A stretch of DNA of 64,000 nt, from assembly GCA_963835825.1 (NCBI GenBank), contig CAWIGZ010000008.1, forward strand, positions 434,001 to 498,000. Reading direction: 5' to 3'. Shown here piece after piece: positions 25,807-37,635 of the stretch (positions within the stretch are counted from its first letter, which is position 1; each line of letters starts with the position of its first letter). The notes below the pieces were generated by a model. It had not been told where the DNA came from, searched no databases, and saw nothing but the letters and a program-made list of their open reading frames with translations. Both the position numbers and the translations under genes were made by a program. This stretch comes from JADGRB01 sp963835825 (GTDB lineage: Bacteria; Myxococcota_A; Polyangia; Fen-1088).

Positions 25807-26769
25807 TCACGGCCGCCTGGGTGTCCGTTTGCGCGAGACCGGCCGGCGGGTGGTGGCGGCCAGCGACTCCTTCCAGTCGTCGTCGGTGAGCAGGCGTTCG
25901 AGAGCAGCGGTGGCGTCGCCCAGGGCGTGCGGGGTGTCGTGCAGCGCCCGCCAGAGATCGCCGGCCTCGGCGAGGCGCGCGGGCATCGTGCGCAGCGTGA
26001 ACGTCCGGGGAGCGACCGCGCCGCTCTCGACCTCCGCCCAGGTGCAGGGGGCCGAGACCGGCGCGCCCGGCTGGGGGCGCAGGGCGTAGACCGCGGCGAA
26101 GGTGGCGCCGAACCCGTTGCGGCCGGTGTCGACGAAGATCCGCCCGTCGCGATCGGCCTTGATGAACTCCTGGGTGAACAGCGCCGGGTGGCGCTTCACC
26201 AGCGCGGCGCCGGCGCCCTGGGAGAAGCGCCGCACCGGCTCGAAGTCGGCCTGGCCGTCGAGCGCCACGACGATGTGAAAGCCCTTCGAGCCCGAGGTCT
26301 TGACGAAGCTGGCCAGGCCGAGCTCGGCCAAGAGCGCGCGCACGGCCAGCGCCGCCGCGCGCAGCCTGGCCGGCTCGTCGCGCGAAGGGTCGAGATCGAA
26401 CACGCACAGATCGGGGCGGCGCAGCTCCGGCAGGCGCGAGGTCCAGACGTGCGGGGTGATCGCGTTCTGGTTGGCCAGCCAGACCAGCCCGCGCGCGTCC
26501 CCGACCAGCGGATAGTGCACCACCCCCTCGTCCTCGCCCCCCGCGCGCTTGGGGATCTCCACCCGCCGCAGCCAGTCGGGAAATCCCCTCGACACGTCCT
26601 TCTGGATGAAGCCCTTCTTGTCGATGCCCGCCGGGTAGCGCTCCATGGTCACCGGCCGCCCGGCGACGTGCGGCACCATCACCTCGGCCACCGCCTGGTA
26701 GTAGGCGCAGACCTCGCCCTTGGTGATTCCGTCGGCGGGGAACAGCAGCTTTTCGGGATGGGTGATCAC
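25807..26769 (-). CDS. LigD polymerase/primase domain protein (non-homologous end joining)
   Basis: A stand-alone LigD PolDom of 320 residues, an archaeo-eukaryotic primase-type enzyme that adds nucleotides at DNA breaks. Landmarks: THPEKLLFPADGITKGEVCA, GFIQKDVSRGFPDW, the metal-binding LCVFDLDPSRDE, and KTSGSKGFHIVVALDG. It lacks the ligase and phosphoesterase parts that many LigD proteins carry; a separate ligase is encoded at 46817-47782. No Ku gene is visible in the window. The C-terminus is short and basic (RRPVSRKRTPRRP). Confidence 0.9.
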   Translation of the reverse strand: MITHPEKLLFPADGITKGEVCAYYQAVAEVMVPHVAGRPVTMERYPAGIDKKGFIQKDVSRGFPDWLRRVEIPKRAGGEDEGVVHYPLVGDARGLVWLANQNAITPHVWTSRLPELRRPDLCVFDLDPSRDEPARLRAAALAVRALLAELGLASFVKTSGSKGFHIVVALDGQADFEPVRRFSQGAGAALVKRHPALFTQEFIKADRDGRIFVDTGRNGFGATFAAVYALRPQPGAPVSAPCTWAEVESGAVAPRTFTLRTMPARLAEAGDLWRALHDTPHALGDATAALERLLTDDDWKESLAATTRRPVSRKRTPRRP

Positions 26770-26807
26770 GGCCGTGGCGTCGGCGCGACGCGAGCCGGAG
26801 TCTACGC

Positions 26808-29800
26808 TCAGCCGCGGCGCGGGCGCACCGGCTCTCCCTCGAGGACCCCGACGAGCTCGCGGGCGGCCCGCTGGATCGGATCGCCCTTGGGGGCCTCCTG
26901 CGCCGCGCGCCGCGCGAACATGACGGCGCGTTCGCGCTCGCCGCGGCGCTCGGCGATGCGGGCCTGGCGCAGGAAGGCGTCGGGCAGGGAGATGGGCCCC
27001 CCGGCGTGGTTGGCGGTGATGAGGCGCAGGGCCTTGAGCGCGAGCTCGAGATCGCCGGCGGCCTCGGCCCGGTCGGCGAGGGCGCCCATGATCTCTCCGT
27101 TCTTCTTGTCGGCGTCGAGGGCCCGCGTCAGCGCGGCCAACTCTTCCTTGGTGTCGCCAGCCAGCGCGGCGATGTGGGCCAGACGGGCGTGGAGCACCGC
27201 CAGAGCGGGCGAGGCCTTGCCCTTGTAGGCGGCCACGAACGGTTTCAGCGTGGCGGCGGCCTCGTCCAGCGCGCCGGCCAGGAGGTAGGCGTCGGAGGTC
27301 AGCAGGCCGGACGCCTCATCGCCCGGTCGAATGGCCAGCGCCTCGGAGAGCGCCATGATCGCGAACGAGCTGTCCCCCATCTCCAGCGAGAGGCCGCCCG
27401 CCCGGCGCAGCAGCTCGAAGCGCTGCTCCTCGTCGTCGGTGCGGCTGGCGGCGTCGTAGAGGAGCGCGGCCAGCTTCTGCCGCTCGCCCGCCTGCTCGTA
27501 GAGGCGCCCGAGCATGTCGACCAGCGCTCGCCGGCCCGGATCGGCCGCGACGAGCTGCTCGACGGCCGCCGTCGCGTCGGGGGTCCGGTTGGCGCGCGCG
27601 GCGAGCTCCACCAGGCGGCTCGCCGCCGCGACCTGCGCCTCGCCCTCTGCCAGCTGCATGAGGTTGTAGGTCGCGTCGACCGCCCCCGCGACGTCGCCGT
27701 CGGCCTCGGCGAGATCGGCATGGAGACGCAGCAGCTCGGCGTCGGGCTCCGCGCTCTGCAGCAGCTCCGTGATGAGGCGCCGCGCGTCGGCGACGTCGCC
27801 GCGCCGGCGCGCGTGCTCGGCCAGCTCGACGGTGGCGGCGCGCAGCTCCGCGGGCGAGCCGGCCCCGGCGGCCGTCGTCCGCCAGACGTCGAGCGCCTTC
27901 GCCAGGGGTTCGGCGACGACGTCGGGCGCCAGCTCGAGGATGCCGCGCAGCTGGGCGACCGCCGCGCCGTGATTTCCCCGGGCGCCTTCCAGCTCCGCCA
28001 GCAGCAGCGAGAGCGAGAGCCGGCGGGCCGGCTCGGTCCCCGCCGGCGCGGCGATGGCGGCGGTCACCTCGGCGACGGCGGCGTCGCGCTCTCCGCGCGC
28101 GCCGAGCGCGCGGGCCAGCGCCTCGACGACCTCGGCGTTGTCGGGCTGGCGCGTGCGGGCGAGCCGCAGCATCGCCAGCGCCCCGGCGGCGTCGCCGAGC
28201 TCGTTCTCGAGCAGCCGCGCCGCCTCGAGCAAGAAGGGGACCGCGCGCTCCCCGGCCGGCTCGTGCTGGGCGCGGCTCTCCAGCAGGCCGGTCAGCAGGG
28301 CCCAGGCCTTCTTGCCGCGGTACAGACCTTCGAGCTCGGTGGCGATCGCCGCGTCGGTCGGCGCCAGCTCATGTCCCCGCGCCAGCACCCGCCGCACGCC
28401 GGCCTGGTCTCCCAGCTTTTTGTAGACGGCCGCGATCTCGTGCACCAGACCGACCGCCTCCGGGCCGGTCTCCCCCGCCAGCAGCTCCTCCATCCGCCTG
28501 GCGTATTGCGGCGTGGCTTCTCCCCCGCGGACGGCGATGAGCCGCTGCAGCAGCGGGCGGCGTCCCTTGGCGACGACCAGCGCCCGTTCGTAGAGGACGG
28601 CGGCGCGCTCCGTGTCGGCGCGCTCCAGCAGGCGGCCCAGGCGAAGCGCCGCCTCCGCGACGTCGTCGGGATCGCGGGCCTCCAGCGCCGCCTCGAAGCG
28701 CTGCTCCAGCAGATCGCGGAGGTCGTCCTCGGCGCCGAGGCGCTCGTAATAGTCGGCGAGCAGCGCCAGCGCCTCGCCGTTCCGGGGCTCGTCGAGGAGC
28801 ATGTCCCGCAGGACCTCGGCGGCCGCCGGATCGCGCCCGTCCTCTTCCAGGAGGACCGTGGCGCGGGCCAGCCGCAGCTGGTTGCGACGCTCCACCTCCG
28901 GCAAGAGCGGCAGCGTCTCGTCGACCATCCGCTCGAGGGCCGCCCAATCGTGGAGCGAGACGTAGTGCGCCAGCAGCGGACGCCAGAGCGATTCGTCCGC
29001 CGGCGCCTGGGCGCGCAGCCCTTCCAGCAGCGTCGCGCCCAGACGGTGATTTCCGGCCTTGCCGGCCCGCTCGGACAGCTCGCGGGCCAGCGTCGTGCAG
29101 CGCTCGGGATCGACGACCTGGGTCGCGGCGGCCCGCGCCAGCGCCTCCGCGGCGCCCTCGAGATCGCCCGCCGCCTTCCGGCGATGAACGAGCTCCAGCG
29201 ACGCCCAGGCGGCGTCGCGCCGTCCCTCGGGGGCCCGGCTGCCGACGTCGGCCAGCTTGACGAGCAGCGGCTCGACCCGCGGCGCCTCGCCGAGCGCGAC
29301 CGCCAGATCGACCGCCTCGCGCGCCTCGGCCACCGTGATGGCCGGGGTGGCCGCCCGCCGTTCCAGGTAGTCGAGCAGCAGGCGTTCGTCGCCCGAGTGG
29401 CGGGCAATCCGTTCGTAGAGCGGGAGGATCTTGACCAGATCGTCCTGCGACAGGCCGGCGGCCTCCACCAGGGCGGAGGCCCGATCGAGAATCCGGGCTC
29501 TTCTCGAGCGCGACGGACAGCTTGGCGATCCCCGCGTCGCGGGTCGGCGGGCGCGGCAGCTCGAGGGCCGCGGCCCGATACAGCGCCTCGGCGGCGTCGC
29601 CCGGCGCGCTCGCTTCGGCGGCCATCTCCTCGAGCCGCCCGGCGATCCGGGCGCACTCCGCGCCGTCGCCCCGCTCGAGCGCGAAGCGCCCGAGGCCGGT
29701 GAGCACGGCCAGCGACCGCGGCTCGACCTCCTCGGCGCGACGCAGGAGCTCGAGGGCGCGCGTGCCGTCCCCCAAATCGCGCTCGGCGATCTCCGCGACC

Positions 29801-32800
29801 CGCAGCAGAAGGACCGCCGCCACGCCGGTCTCGGTCTTGCGGCGCCGCCGCTCGACGAGCGCCAGCAGGCGATCGATGAGGACGTCGGTCGTGCCGGCCT
29901 CGCGCCCCAGCGCCAGCAGCGGCTCGTGGAAGCGGTCGCGCTCGGGCGCCCCCTCGACCGCCAGGAGCTGAGCGTCGAACGCCTCGGCGAGGCGCCCCTG
30001 GGCCCGCAGGCTCTCGGCCTGCTCGGCGTGGACGTCGGCCTCGGCCGGTGTCCCGGCCAGCCGCGCGATCCGCTTGGCGAACAGGCGATCGAGCAGCTCG
30101 CGATCGCCGCGGGCCAGCAGCCCCTGCTGGAGGCAACGGGCCTCCTCGGGATCGTCGAGCGCGGCCGCCAGCGCCGAATCGAGCAGCTCGTCGGCCTCGC
30201 CGCCGTCGCCGCGCTGGCGCGCCAGCCCGAACAGCCGGAGCAGGATCTCCGTGGCCGCCGGCGCGCTCTCCCCCTCGGCGCGCCGGACCAGCAGCGCGCG
30301 GTAGGTGCGCTCGGCCTGGGCGACCGCGCCGGCCGCCTCGGCGACCTCGGCCAGCTGCCGCAGGATCTCCGAGTTGGAGGCGTCCATCGACGACGCCAGC
30401 TCCAGCTCGCTGAGCGCGCCGGGCAGATCGCCCTCCAGGCGCGCCAGCTCGCCCAGCCGCTGGTGGAGCGCGGCGCGCTTGCGGCTCTTGCGCCACCCGG
30501 CCTGCTCGACCAGCGCCAGCAGCTCGGTCCGCGCTTCGGCGCGGCGGCCGCACTGGGCCAGGCCGTCGGCCAGCGCCAGCCGGAGCCCCTCGTCGCCGGG
30601 CAGGAGGCGCGCGGCGTGCTCCAGCACCGGAACCGCGCGGGCCAGCATCCCCAGCCGCGTGTAGACCTCGGCGGCCTCGCGGGCGCGGGCCACCACCACC
30701 GCCTCGTCGCCCGTCTGATCGCACCCGTCGGCCAGCACGCGGGCCAGCGGCTCCCAGGCCTCCCCCTGCCGATAGAGGTCGGCCAGGCGATCGCGCAGGC
30801 CGTCGGCGCGCGGCTCGTCGGCGAGCACGCGTTCGAGGCAGGCGATGGCGCGGTGCCGATGTCCGGCCGCCAGGTGCGCCGTCGCCAGCAACCCCACGAC
30901 CTCCACCCGCGCGGGCCCCTCGGTCATGGCCAGCCGTCGATCGAGCCAGCCGGTCGCCGCGCCGGCGTCGCCCGCCTCCATCGCCAGGCGCCCCAGCGCG
31001 TCGAACGCCTCGGTCGTCGGCTCGCGCTCGGCGACCTCGGCCCAGGCCGCCGCCGCGCGCCGGGGATCGCCCAGGTTCTTCTCGGCGAGACGGGCCAGCT
31101 CGGCCCACAGCGCGGCCGATGCCGATGGCTGCTGCTCGTCGCCCAGGATCACCGCCTGCTGCTGGTAGACGTCGGCCAGCTCCGCCGGTTTCCCCTTCGC
31201 CAGCAGGACGTCCGCCAGCCGGCGCACCGTCTCGACGTGTCCCGGCCGCTCCGCCAGGTTGGCGCGCAGCACCTCGGGGGCGTCGCTCTGTTTCTCCAGC
31301 AGCCCGGAGAGCCGCACGATCTCCAGGCGCAGCTCCAGCCGGCGGGCGCCGTTCTCCGTCGCCCCGAGCTCGTCGAGCCGCAGCGAGGTCGCCTCGGCGA
31401 AGCGGCGCTCGCTCTCGTACAGCCGGGCCAGCGCCTCGCGCGCCCCCGGGTCGGCCGGCGCCTCGTCGTGCAGCGTCCGCCAGATGCGGATCGCGCCGGC
31501 CGGGTCGGCCAGCTCATTCTCCGTCAGCTCCGCGGCCCGCCGCAGCCAGGCGCGGCGGGTGTCGGGGACGGCGGGGAGCCGCGCCCCCTCCAGCAGCATC
31601 GCCGTCGCGCGGCCAATCCGCTCGGCGCCGCCGGCCGCCACGTGCAACCGGACGCTCTCGTCGATGGCGTGGGCGGCCGCCGCCAGGGGGGCGTCGCTGT
31701 CGCCACCGAGCTGAGCCAGCCGCGCGGCGCGCTCGGCCAGCCGTCCCAGGAGCTCGACGGCCTGGGGTTCGTCCGCCTTCGCCAGCGCCACGGCCGCCGC
31801 CTCGCGCAGGCAGTCGAGCTCGTTCGGCTGCTCGTCCGCCAGCCGCCGCAGCGTCTCGACGAGCCCGTCGCCGCCGCGCGCGCGCTGCACCTCCGCGCGC
31901 TGTCGCAGCGTCGGAACGTGCCCGGGCTCGGCGCAGAGCGCCCGGCCCAGCGCGGTCTCGGCCGCCGCGGGGTCCTGACACTCGCCCAGCAGCGTCGCGG
32001 CGACGCGCGCGTGCACCTCGCGCCGGGCGGACGGCTCCAGGTCGGCGGCCTGGTCGGCGGCCTGCGCCAGCGCCGCCGCCGCGGCCGGCAGCGCCTTCGC
32101 CGCGCGGGCCAGCGACTCGTAGAGCGGCCACAGCACGTTGGCCCGCGTCGCCGGCGACACCGCCCCGTCGACCAGCAGCGCGGCCGCCGCCGCCAGATCG
32201 CCCAGGCGGACGGCCACGCCGAGCGCCCGGCGGCGCGGCCCGAGGCGCTCGGGCGTGATGGCCAGCGCCGCCTCGTAGCTGGCGCGCGCACCGGCCAGAT
32301 CGCCGACGTTCTCCTCCAGCAGCACGCCGCGCCGTTCGTGAAGGTGCGCCAGCGGCAAGGGATCCCACCCGCCGCCGGCGATGGCGCCGGCCAGCGCCTC
32401 GGCGGCCCGGGCCGCGCCCCCCGTCGCCTCGCCGAGCCGCAGGACCTCTCGCGCCAGCGCCAGGTTCTCGCCCGCCAGCGGCAGCGCCTGGCAGAGCCAT
32501 TCGAACGCGCGCGCCCCATCGCCGGCCCGCTCCTCGGCGAGCCCCGCCGCCTCCTCGAGCAGCCGCGCCCGGGCGCGACCGTCGGGCAGCCCCGCCAACC
32601 GGTGCGGGACCAGATCGAGCAGCAGTTGCCAGCCGTCGGTGCGCTCGGCGGCCCGCGCCAGCGGCACCGCCGCTTGCGGCGCCAGCGCCGCGTCGGTGAG
32701 CAGCGACGTCAGACCGGCGCGCGCCCCCTGGTGCGCCGGCTCGACCTCCAGCGCCCGCGCATACCACCCGATCGCGCCGGGCGCGTCGTCGAGGCGCAGG

Positions 32801-34623
32801 CGAAAGGTGTCGCCCAGCTGGGCCAGGCGATCGGCGTGCACCCGCCGATCGACGCCGGCGCGCGCGGTGAGCAGCTCGCCCAGCTCGCCGAAGCGGCCGC
32901 TCTCGGCCAGCAGATCGACCAGGGCGTCGACGCAGGCGTCGTCCTCGCCGAAGCGGGTCGCAAGCTCCCGCCAGGTGTCGATCGCCTTGCCGAGCTCGCG
33001 CGTCCGCGTGCGGGCCAGGGTGGCGATCTCCACCAGATCCGCGCGGACCTGGTGCGCCGCCGGCGCGCCGTCGATCCGCCGCCGCAACAGCTCGATGAGC
33101 GCCGGCCAGCGCTCGGCCTCCAGCAGCAGGGCGCGGCTGGCGGCCAGGGCCTCGCCGTCGGCCGGATCGATCGCCAGCCGCCCGCCCCAGGCGCCGAGCG
33201 CCCGATCGACGTCGCCGCGGCCGCGCGCCAGCTCGGCCACCCGGGCCCAGGCGAGGCGCTGGTCGGCGGGATCCGGCTCGGCCGCCGCCAGGCGCTCGAG
33301 GACGTCGAGGCGCGCCGGCAAATCGCCGAGCTCGTCGTGCAGCGCCTCCAGCCGGCGGAGCGCCTCGACCCGCAGCTCCAGCGGCGCCACCTCCTCGGCC
33401 GCCGCCGCCGAGAACAGCGCCGCGGCCTCCGCCTTGCGTCCGGGCTGGCGATCCTCGACCCGCGCCGCGCGCATCAACAGCTCGACCCGCCGCCCGGCCA
33501 CCGTCGTGGCGCGCGCGCCGGCGGTCAGGCCGCGCGTCAACGCCGCCGCGTCGCCGCCCAGCTCCGACAGCTGCCGCAGCCGGTCCTCGATCTCGTGGTC
33601 CTCGGGCAAAAGGGCGCAGAGCGCCACGTACTGCTCCAGCGCGCCGGAGAGGTCCCCCAGCGCGCGCAGCCGCTCCCCGCACTCCCGTCGCAGCGCCTGC
33701 AGGCGCTCGCCCGTCGAAAAGTCGACGGCCACCGCCAGCAGCTCGGCGACCCGCGCCGCCCGCCCCTCGGCGAGGAGGCGCCCCCGCAACGCCTCCAGCA
33801 CCTCGAGCCGCGTCTCCGTCGCCGCCCGCTCGTCGACGAAGAGCTGCTCCAGCCGCTCGGTCAGTCCGGCCGGCGCGTCGGGTCCGTCCAGGATCGGGCG
33901 CAGGGCCTCCAGCGCCTCGGCCGGCCGGCCGAGCGCGGTGTGCAGCGTGGTCGCCAGGCGCAGGCGCAGCTCGCGTGCCGCCTCGCCGGTCAGCGTCTCC
34001 AGCCGCAGCCGCCAGACGGCGCAGAGCTCGCCCCAGCGCCGCTCCCGCTCCAGGAGGCGTTCCAGCGACGAGGCGACCTGGGCGTCCAGCGGGCGCATCC
34101 GGAACAGCCGGTCGAGGTATCCGATCGCCCGGGCGCCGTCCCGGGTGAAGTCCTTGGCGATGCGGGCCGCCTCGCCCAGCAGCTCGGCGCGCTGGTCGTC
34201 TCCGCGTCCGGCCGCCAGCCGGGCGTCGTACGCGTCCAGCACGTCGGTCCAGCGTTCGGCCATCGTCAGCGCGACGACCAGCGGTCGAAAGGCCCAGTCG
34301 GCGTCCGGCGCCGTCGCCAGCACGGCGCGCAGGACGTCGATCGACTCGGGGGCGTTCTCGCCGAAGCAGTCCGCCGCGAACCCGACCGCCCGGTGCGCGA
34401 CGATCTCGTGCAGCGGCCGGGGGAGCTCCGCCAGCAGCTGCGCGCGGTAGGCCCCGAGCAGCCGGCGCGAGTGCGCCTCGTCGGCGGCCGCCGACTCCTC
34501 GAGACGCCGCCAGGGCGCCTCGTCCCCCGGCTGGCCGATGGCGTCGTTCAGGGCTTTATCGAAGGTCTCCAACGAGAACGACTCGGACCTTCGCAAATCG
34601 ACCGGCAGACCCGTCGCGCTCAT
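26808..34623 (-). CDS. Giant tetratricopeptide-repeat protein, about 2,600 residues, one frameshift
   Basis: From the ATG at 34623 (preceded by GGAG 9 bases upstream) to the stop at 26808 is one long alpha-helical repeat protein. Hundreds of helix pairs have the TPR pattern, such as RAIGYLDRLFRMRPLDAQVA, ALEQYVALCALLPEDHEIED and LLDYLERRAATPAITVAEAR. No signal, membrane helix or catalytic domain is seen. The frame breaks once near 29490 (VALEKSPDSR then, in another frame, LVEAAGLSQDDLVKI), consistent with one extra base. Long Ala/Leu/Glu-rich repeats of this type occur in myxobacteria as scaffold proteins. The gene stands alone, divergent from the DUF4336-like gene. Confidence 0.85.
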
Positions 34624-34765
34624 CGTGGTGGCTCCTTGCGCAGGCCACGAAAATCGGCCGATCGCCCCCGTTGTTTGAGCCCCCGGCGCCAGAAAAGCGA
34701 CGTCAGGGGATTTTTCGGGGGTGGGGGCGGGCCCGATCGGTGGCTACGCTGTCGCTTCGGCCCCG

Positions 34766-35452
34766 ATGACGATCCACCCCTACCATCCGCCGAAGGCGCT
34801 GGCCGCCAACCTGTGGCAGGTCCAGGGGACGCTGGCCAACGGTCTTCCGCGCAACATGACCATCTACCGCCTGCCGGACGGGCGGCTCCTGCTCTACAGC
34901 GTGGTGGCGATGCACGCTCCGGACCTGGAGGCGCTGGAGAAGCTCGGGCGCCCGGCGATCATGGTGATGCCGCACGACCGTCACCAGATGGACGCGCCGT
35001 TTTACAAGCAGCGCTATCCCGAGCTGCGGGTGCTGGCGCCCCAGCCCCGGCACGCGCGCAAGGTCCCCATCGACGCCGATCTCCACGAGCTCGCCGACCT
35101 GGGGATCAAGGCCTACGTCCCGCCGGGGACGACCTATCACGAGGTCGTGTTGGAGCTTCCGGTGGAGGGTGGCGTCGCCCTCTGCACGACCGAGCTGCTG
35201 GGGAACCTCTCCGACGTCGCCGGCCTGCCCCGTCTGCTGCGCCTGCTGTTGCGCCTGGTCGGACCTCCGGGCGGCGGCTTCGGGGTGGCCCGCGTGGTGC
35301 GCTGGCGCGAGATCTCCGATCGCAAACGGGTCCAGGCCTGGTTGCGCTCCCTGGCGGCGCGCCGCGACGTCCGCCTGGTGCTGGTGGGGCACGGCGCTCC
35401 CGTCACCGACGAGCCCGCCGCCTCCCTGCGACGGGCGGCCGGACATGCGTGA
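34766..35452 (+). CDS. DUF4336-like (metallo-hydrolase-related) protein
   Basis: Protein of 228 residues (IHPYHPPKALAANLWQVQGT; IYRLPDGRLLLYSVVAMHAP; IMVMPHDRHQMDAPFYKQRY; VLVGHGAPVTDEPAASL). The beta-rich layout with MPHDRHQMD and GHG resembles DUF4336, a metallo-beta-lactamase-related fold in which metal ligands are only partly kept. The ATG at 34766 is the better start; the upstream part is Gly/Ala-rich. Function unknown. Confidence 0.65.
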   Translation: MTIHPYHPPKALAANLWQVQGTLANGLPRNMTIYRLPDGRLLLYSVVAMHAPDLEALEKLGRPAIMVMPHDRHQMDAPFYKQRYPELRVLAPQPRHARKVPIDADLHELADLGIKAYVPPGTTYHEVVLELPVEGGVALCTTELLGNLSDVAGLPRLLRLLLRLVGPPGGGFGVARVVRWREISDRKRVQAWLRSLAARRDVRLVLVGHGAPVTDEPAASLRRAAGHA

Positions 35453-35604
35453 GCGGCGGCGACGCAGGGCCGGGCCGGCCGCCGGCGGCTGAGGCGCGGT
35501 CGCGCGATCGGGGATTCGGCCGGATCTTGACGCCGGTCGCCCCGGCGACACCTTGCCTCGTGGCGCGGCTTCGAGCGGCTGGGCGCCGGCGGCGGGCGCG
35601 GCGG

Positions 35605-35636
35605 GCGAGGTCGCGAGGTCGCGAGGTCGCGAGGTC
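35605..35636 (+). repeat. Four perfect copies of the octamer GCGAGGTC
   Basis: Four identical 8-base units lie head to tail, ending 13 bases before the ATG of the Rieske gene. Because 8 is not a multiple of 3, a change in copy number would alter spacing to any upstream promoter and would shift frame if translation began upstream. No second such array was noticed in the window. Confidence 0.8.
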
Positions 35637-35649
35637 GAAGGAGGCGCGC

Positions 35650-36822
35650 ATGGAGACCGAGGGGCGAGGACGCAACGAACAGGATCTCCGGCGGATCGGC
35701 ATCCATCCCGATTTTTGGTATCCGCTGGCGCGCTCGAAGGAGCTGCGGTCGGGGCGCACCCACCTGGCGACCTTCGCCGGCGAGCCGATCGTCCTGGCGC
35801 GCACCGAGACGGGTCAGGTCCTGGCGTTCGACGATCGCTGCGCGCACCGCCAGTTTCCGCTGCACCGGGGCGTCGTCTGCGGCGAGCTGCTGAGGTGCGC
35901 CTACCACGGCTGGACCTACCGCCAGGACGGGCAGATTGCGGCGGTGCCTTACCTGCCGAAGGGGGCCGCGCGACCGGCCGGCGTCCGGAGCTATCCCTGC
36001 CGCGAGGCCTACGGTCACGTGTTCGTCTTTCCCGGCGCGCGCGACCGGGCCGCCGAGGTCCCGCTGCCGGCGCTGCCCAGCTACGACGCGCCCAACACCC
36101 GCACGATGGCCTTCTGGCGCCAGGTCCGCTGCCACTACTCGTTCATGCACGAGAACCTGATGGACATGAACCATCAGTTCCTGCACCGGGGCATCATGGG
36201 GACCATCAAGCCGACGCTGCTGGGATTCGACCGCGGGCCGGACTGGGTCGAGGCGCGCTACCGGTTTCAGCACACGGCCGGCAAGCCCGCGCGCGGGGCC
36301 CGGCTGCTGCTGGCGGGCCACGGCGGCGCGGAAGCCACCGCCGGCGACGGGCAAGAGCCCCCCAAGGGCGATCTGATGACCATCCGCACCGCGTACCCGT
36401 ACCAGACGTTGAGCCTCTTCCGCGGCGGCGCCTCCCACCCGTCGTTCAACCTGTGGGCGGCGTACGTCCCCGTCGATCGCCAGCAGCGCGCCAACCTCAG
36501 CATGGGCCTGCTGACCATCGAGAAGCCGTCGGTCCCGGGGCTGATCAACGTCTTCTGGCCGGTGATCCGCCGGTTCGCCGAGGCGGTGTTCACCGAGGAC
36601 CGGGCCGCCGTCGAGGCCGAGCAGCAGGCGTACGACCGGCAGCAGGCCGACTGGAACCAGGAGATCAATCCGGTGATCCTCGCGCTGCGCGAGGTGCTGA
36701 TGCGCAACGGCGTGCCGCTGGCCAGCGGCCCAGCGCCGCTTCCGGTCGCGCCCGCCTGCGAGGCCGCCGGCGCCAGTCTCCCGGACGAACGTGAATCACC
36801 CGTCCCGGCGCCGCGTTCCTGA
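35650..36822 (+). CDS. Rieske [2Fe-2S] ring-hydroxylating oxygenase, alpha-subunit type
   Basis: Protein of 390 residues. The Rieske cluster ligands are CAH and CAYH in DDRCAHRQFPLHRGVVCG and ELLRCAYHGWTYRQDG. The catalytic domain shows HENLMDMNHQFLHRG, the D-x2-H-x4-H mononuclear iron ligands. The C-terminal half contains FNLWAAYVPVDRQQRANLS. These enzymes hydroxylate or demethylate hydrophobic substrates; members near this layout act on sterols, chlorophyll or aromatic rings, and the substrate cannot be chosen. No reductase or ferredoxin gene is adjacent. Confidence 0.85.
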   Translation: METEGRGRNEQDLRRIGIHPDFWYPLARSKELRSGRTHLATFAGEPIVLARTETGQVLAFDDRCAHRQFPLHRGVVCGELLRCAYHGWTYRQDGQIAAVPYLPKGAARPAGVRSYPCREAYGHVFVFPGARDRAAEVPLPALPSYDAPNTRTMAFWRQVRCHYSFMHENLMDMNHQFLHRGIMGTIKPTLLGFDRGPDWVEARYRFQHTAGKPARGARLLLAGHGGAEATAGDGQEPPKGDLMTIRTAYPYQTLSLFRGGASHPSFNLWAAYVPVDRQQRANLSMGLLTIEKPSVPGLINVFWPVIRRFAEAVFTEDRAAVEAEQQAYDRQQADWNQEINPVILALREVLMRNGVPLASGPAPLPVAPACEAAGASLPDERESPVPAPRS

Positions 36823-36848
36823 CGGGCCGCCCGGCCCGCGCGCCGCGG

Positions 36849-37635
36849 CTACATCAGCGAGAACGGATACGAGATCACCTGGCCCATGTTCGACGCCGGG
36901 AACCGCAGGCCGCCCACCACGCCCTTGATGCAGCCGGTGAGCCCGCCCTTCTGCAGGATGACCGGCGCCTCGACCTGCACCCCCTTCACCGCGCCGGTGC
37001 GCAGGATGCGGAACCGGACGGTGACGCGCCCCGGGACGTAGGTGTACTCGTCGGGCCGCGCGCGCGCGACGCAGGCGAGCACGGCGTCCTCCTTGCTGCG
37101 GAAGCGCGTGTCAATCTCGTCCTGCGACAGCTCGTGCCCGACCGCGTCCTTCGAAAAATCGAGCCGCATGTTCTCGGCCCGCGACAGAATCCTCCCCCTG
37201 CCAGACCATCTTCAGGTCGGCGGGGCGCAGCTTGACCGGCTCGGGATCGGCGACGGGCTGACGCCGCCCGCCGCTGGGGGCCGCTGTCGGTGACGACAGC
37301 GCGCCGAACACGTCCGAGGGGGCCGCCTCGGTCGTCGCCGCGCCGCCCGGCGCCAGCGGGGTGGGGGCCCGTTCCTCGGGCGCCGACGGCGCGAGCGAGG
37401 GGGACCGGTCGTCGCCCCCGGGCGCTTCGCCCGGCGCTCCCGACGCGACGAAGACCTCGTTGCGGGCCAGCCGCCGCGCGCCGCGCCGCCGCCGGTGCCG
37501 CTCCTTGCCCTCCTTGGGCGGCTTGCTGGGGGCGGCGACGACGGGCCGCTTGGGCGCCTGGACGTACCGCCGCCAGTAGAAGATGCCGGCGAAGCCCGCG
37601 GCGGCGAGGACGACCAGCACGAAGAAGCTCTTCAA
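36849..37635 (-). CDS. AgmX/PglI C-terminal domain protein with N-terminal anchor, frameshifted
   Basis: The N-terminus has a signal anchor (SFFVLVVLAAAGFAGIFYWR) followed by a basic and Pro-rich linker, and near 37190 (a run of five G on the coding strand) the frame must shift by one to reach the C-terminal domain (MRLDFSKDAVGHELSQDEID; VTVRFRILRTGAVKGVQV; GCIKGVVGGLRFPASNMG). That last part is the TonB-like AgmX/PglI domain of myxobacterial gliding and polarity proteins. A corrected protein would have about 262 residues. Its role here is unknown; the start ATG is at 37635. Confidence 0.7.

Noticed and set aside
29431..34620. Very long plus-strand open frame overlapping the TPR gene
   Set aside because: It is an antisense frame of the GC-rich repeat gene; its text is Arg/Gln/Gly-rich without domains, while the minus strand shows regular TPR helices. 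Only its last part, from 35650, is a real gene (Rieske).
35605..35636. CRISPR-like repeat
   Set aside because: The units are only 8 bases, have no spacers and are directly joined.
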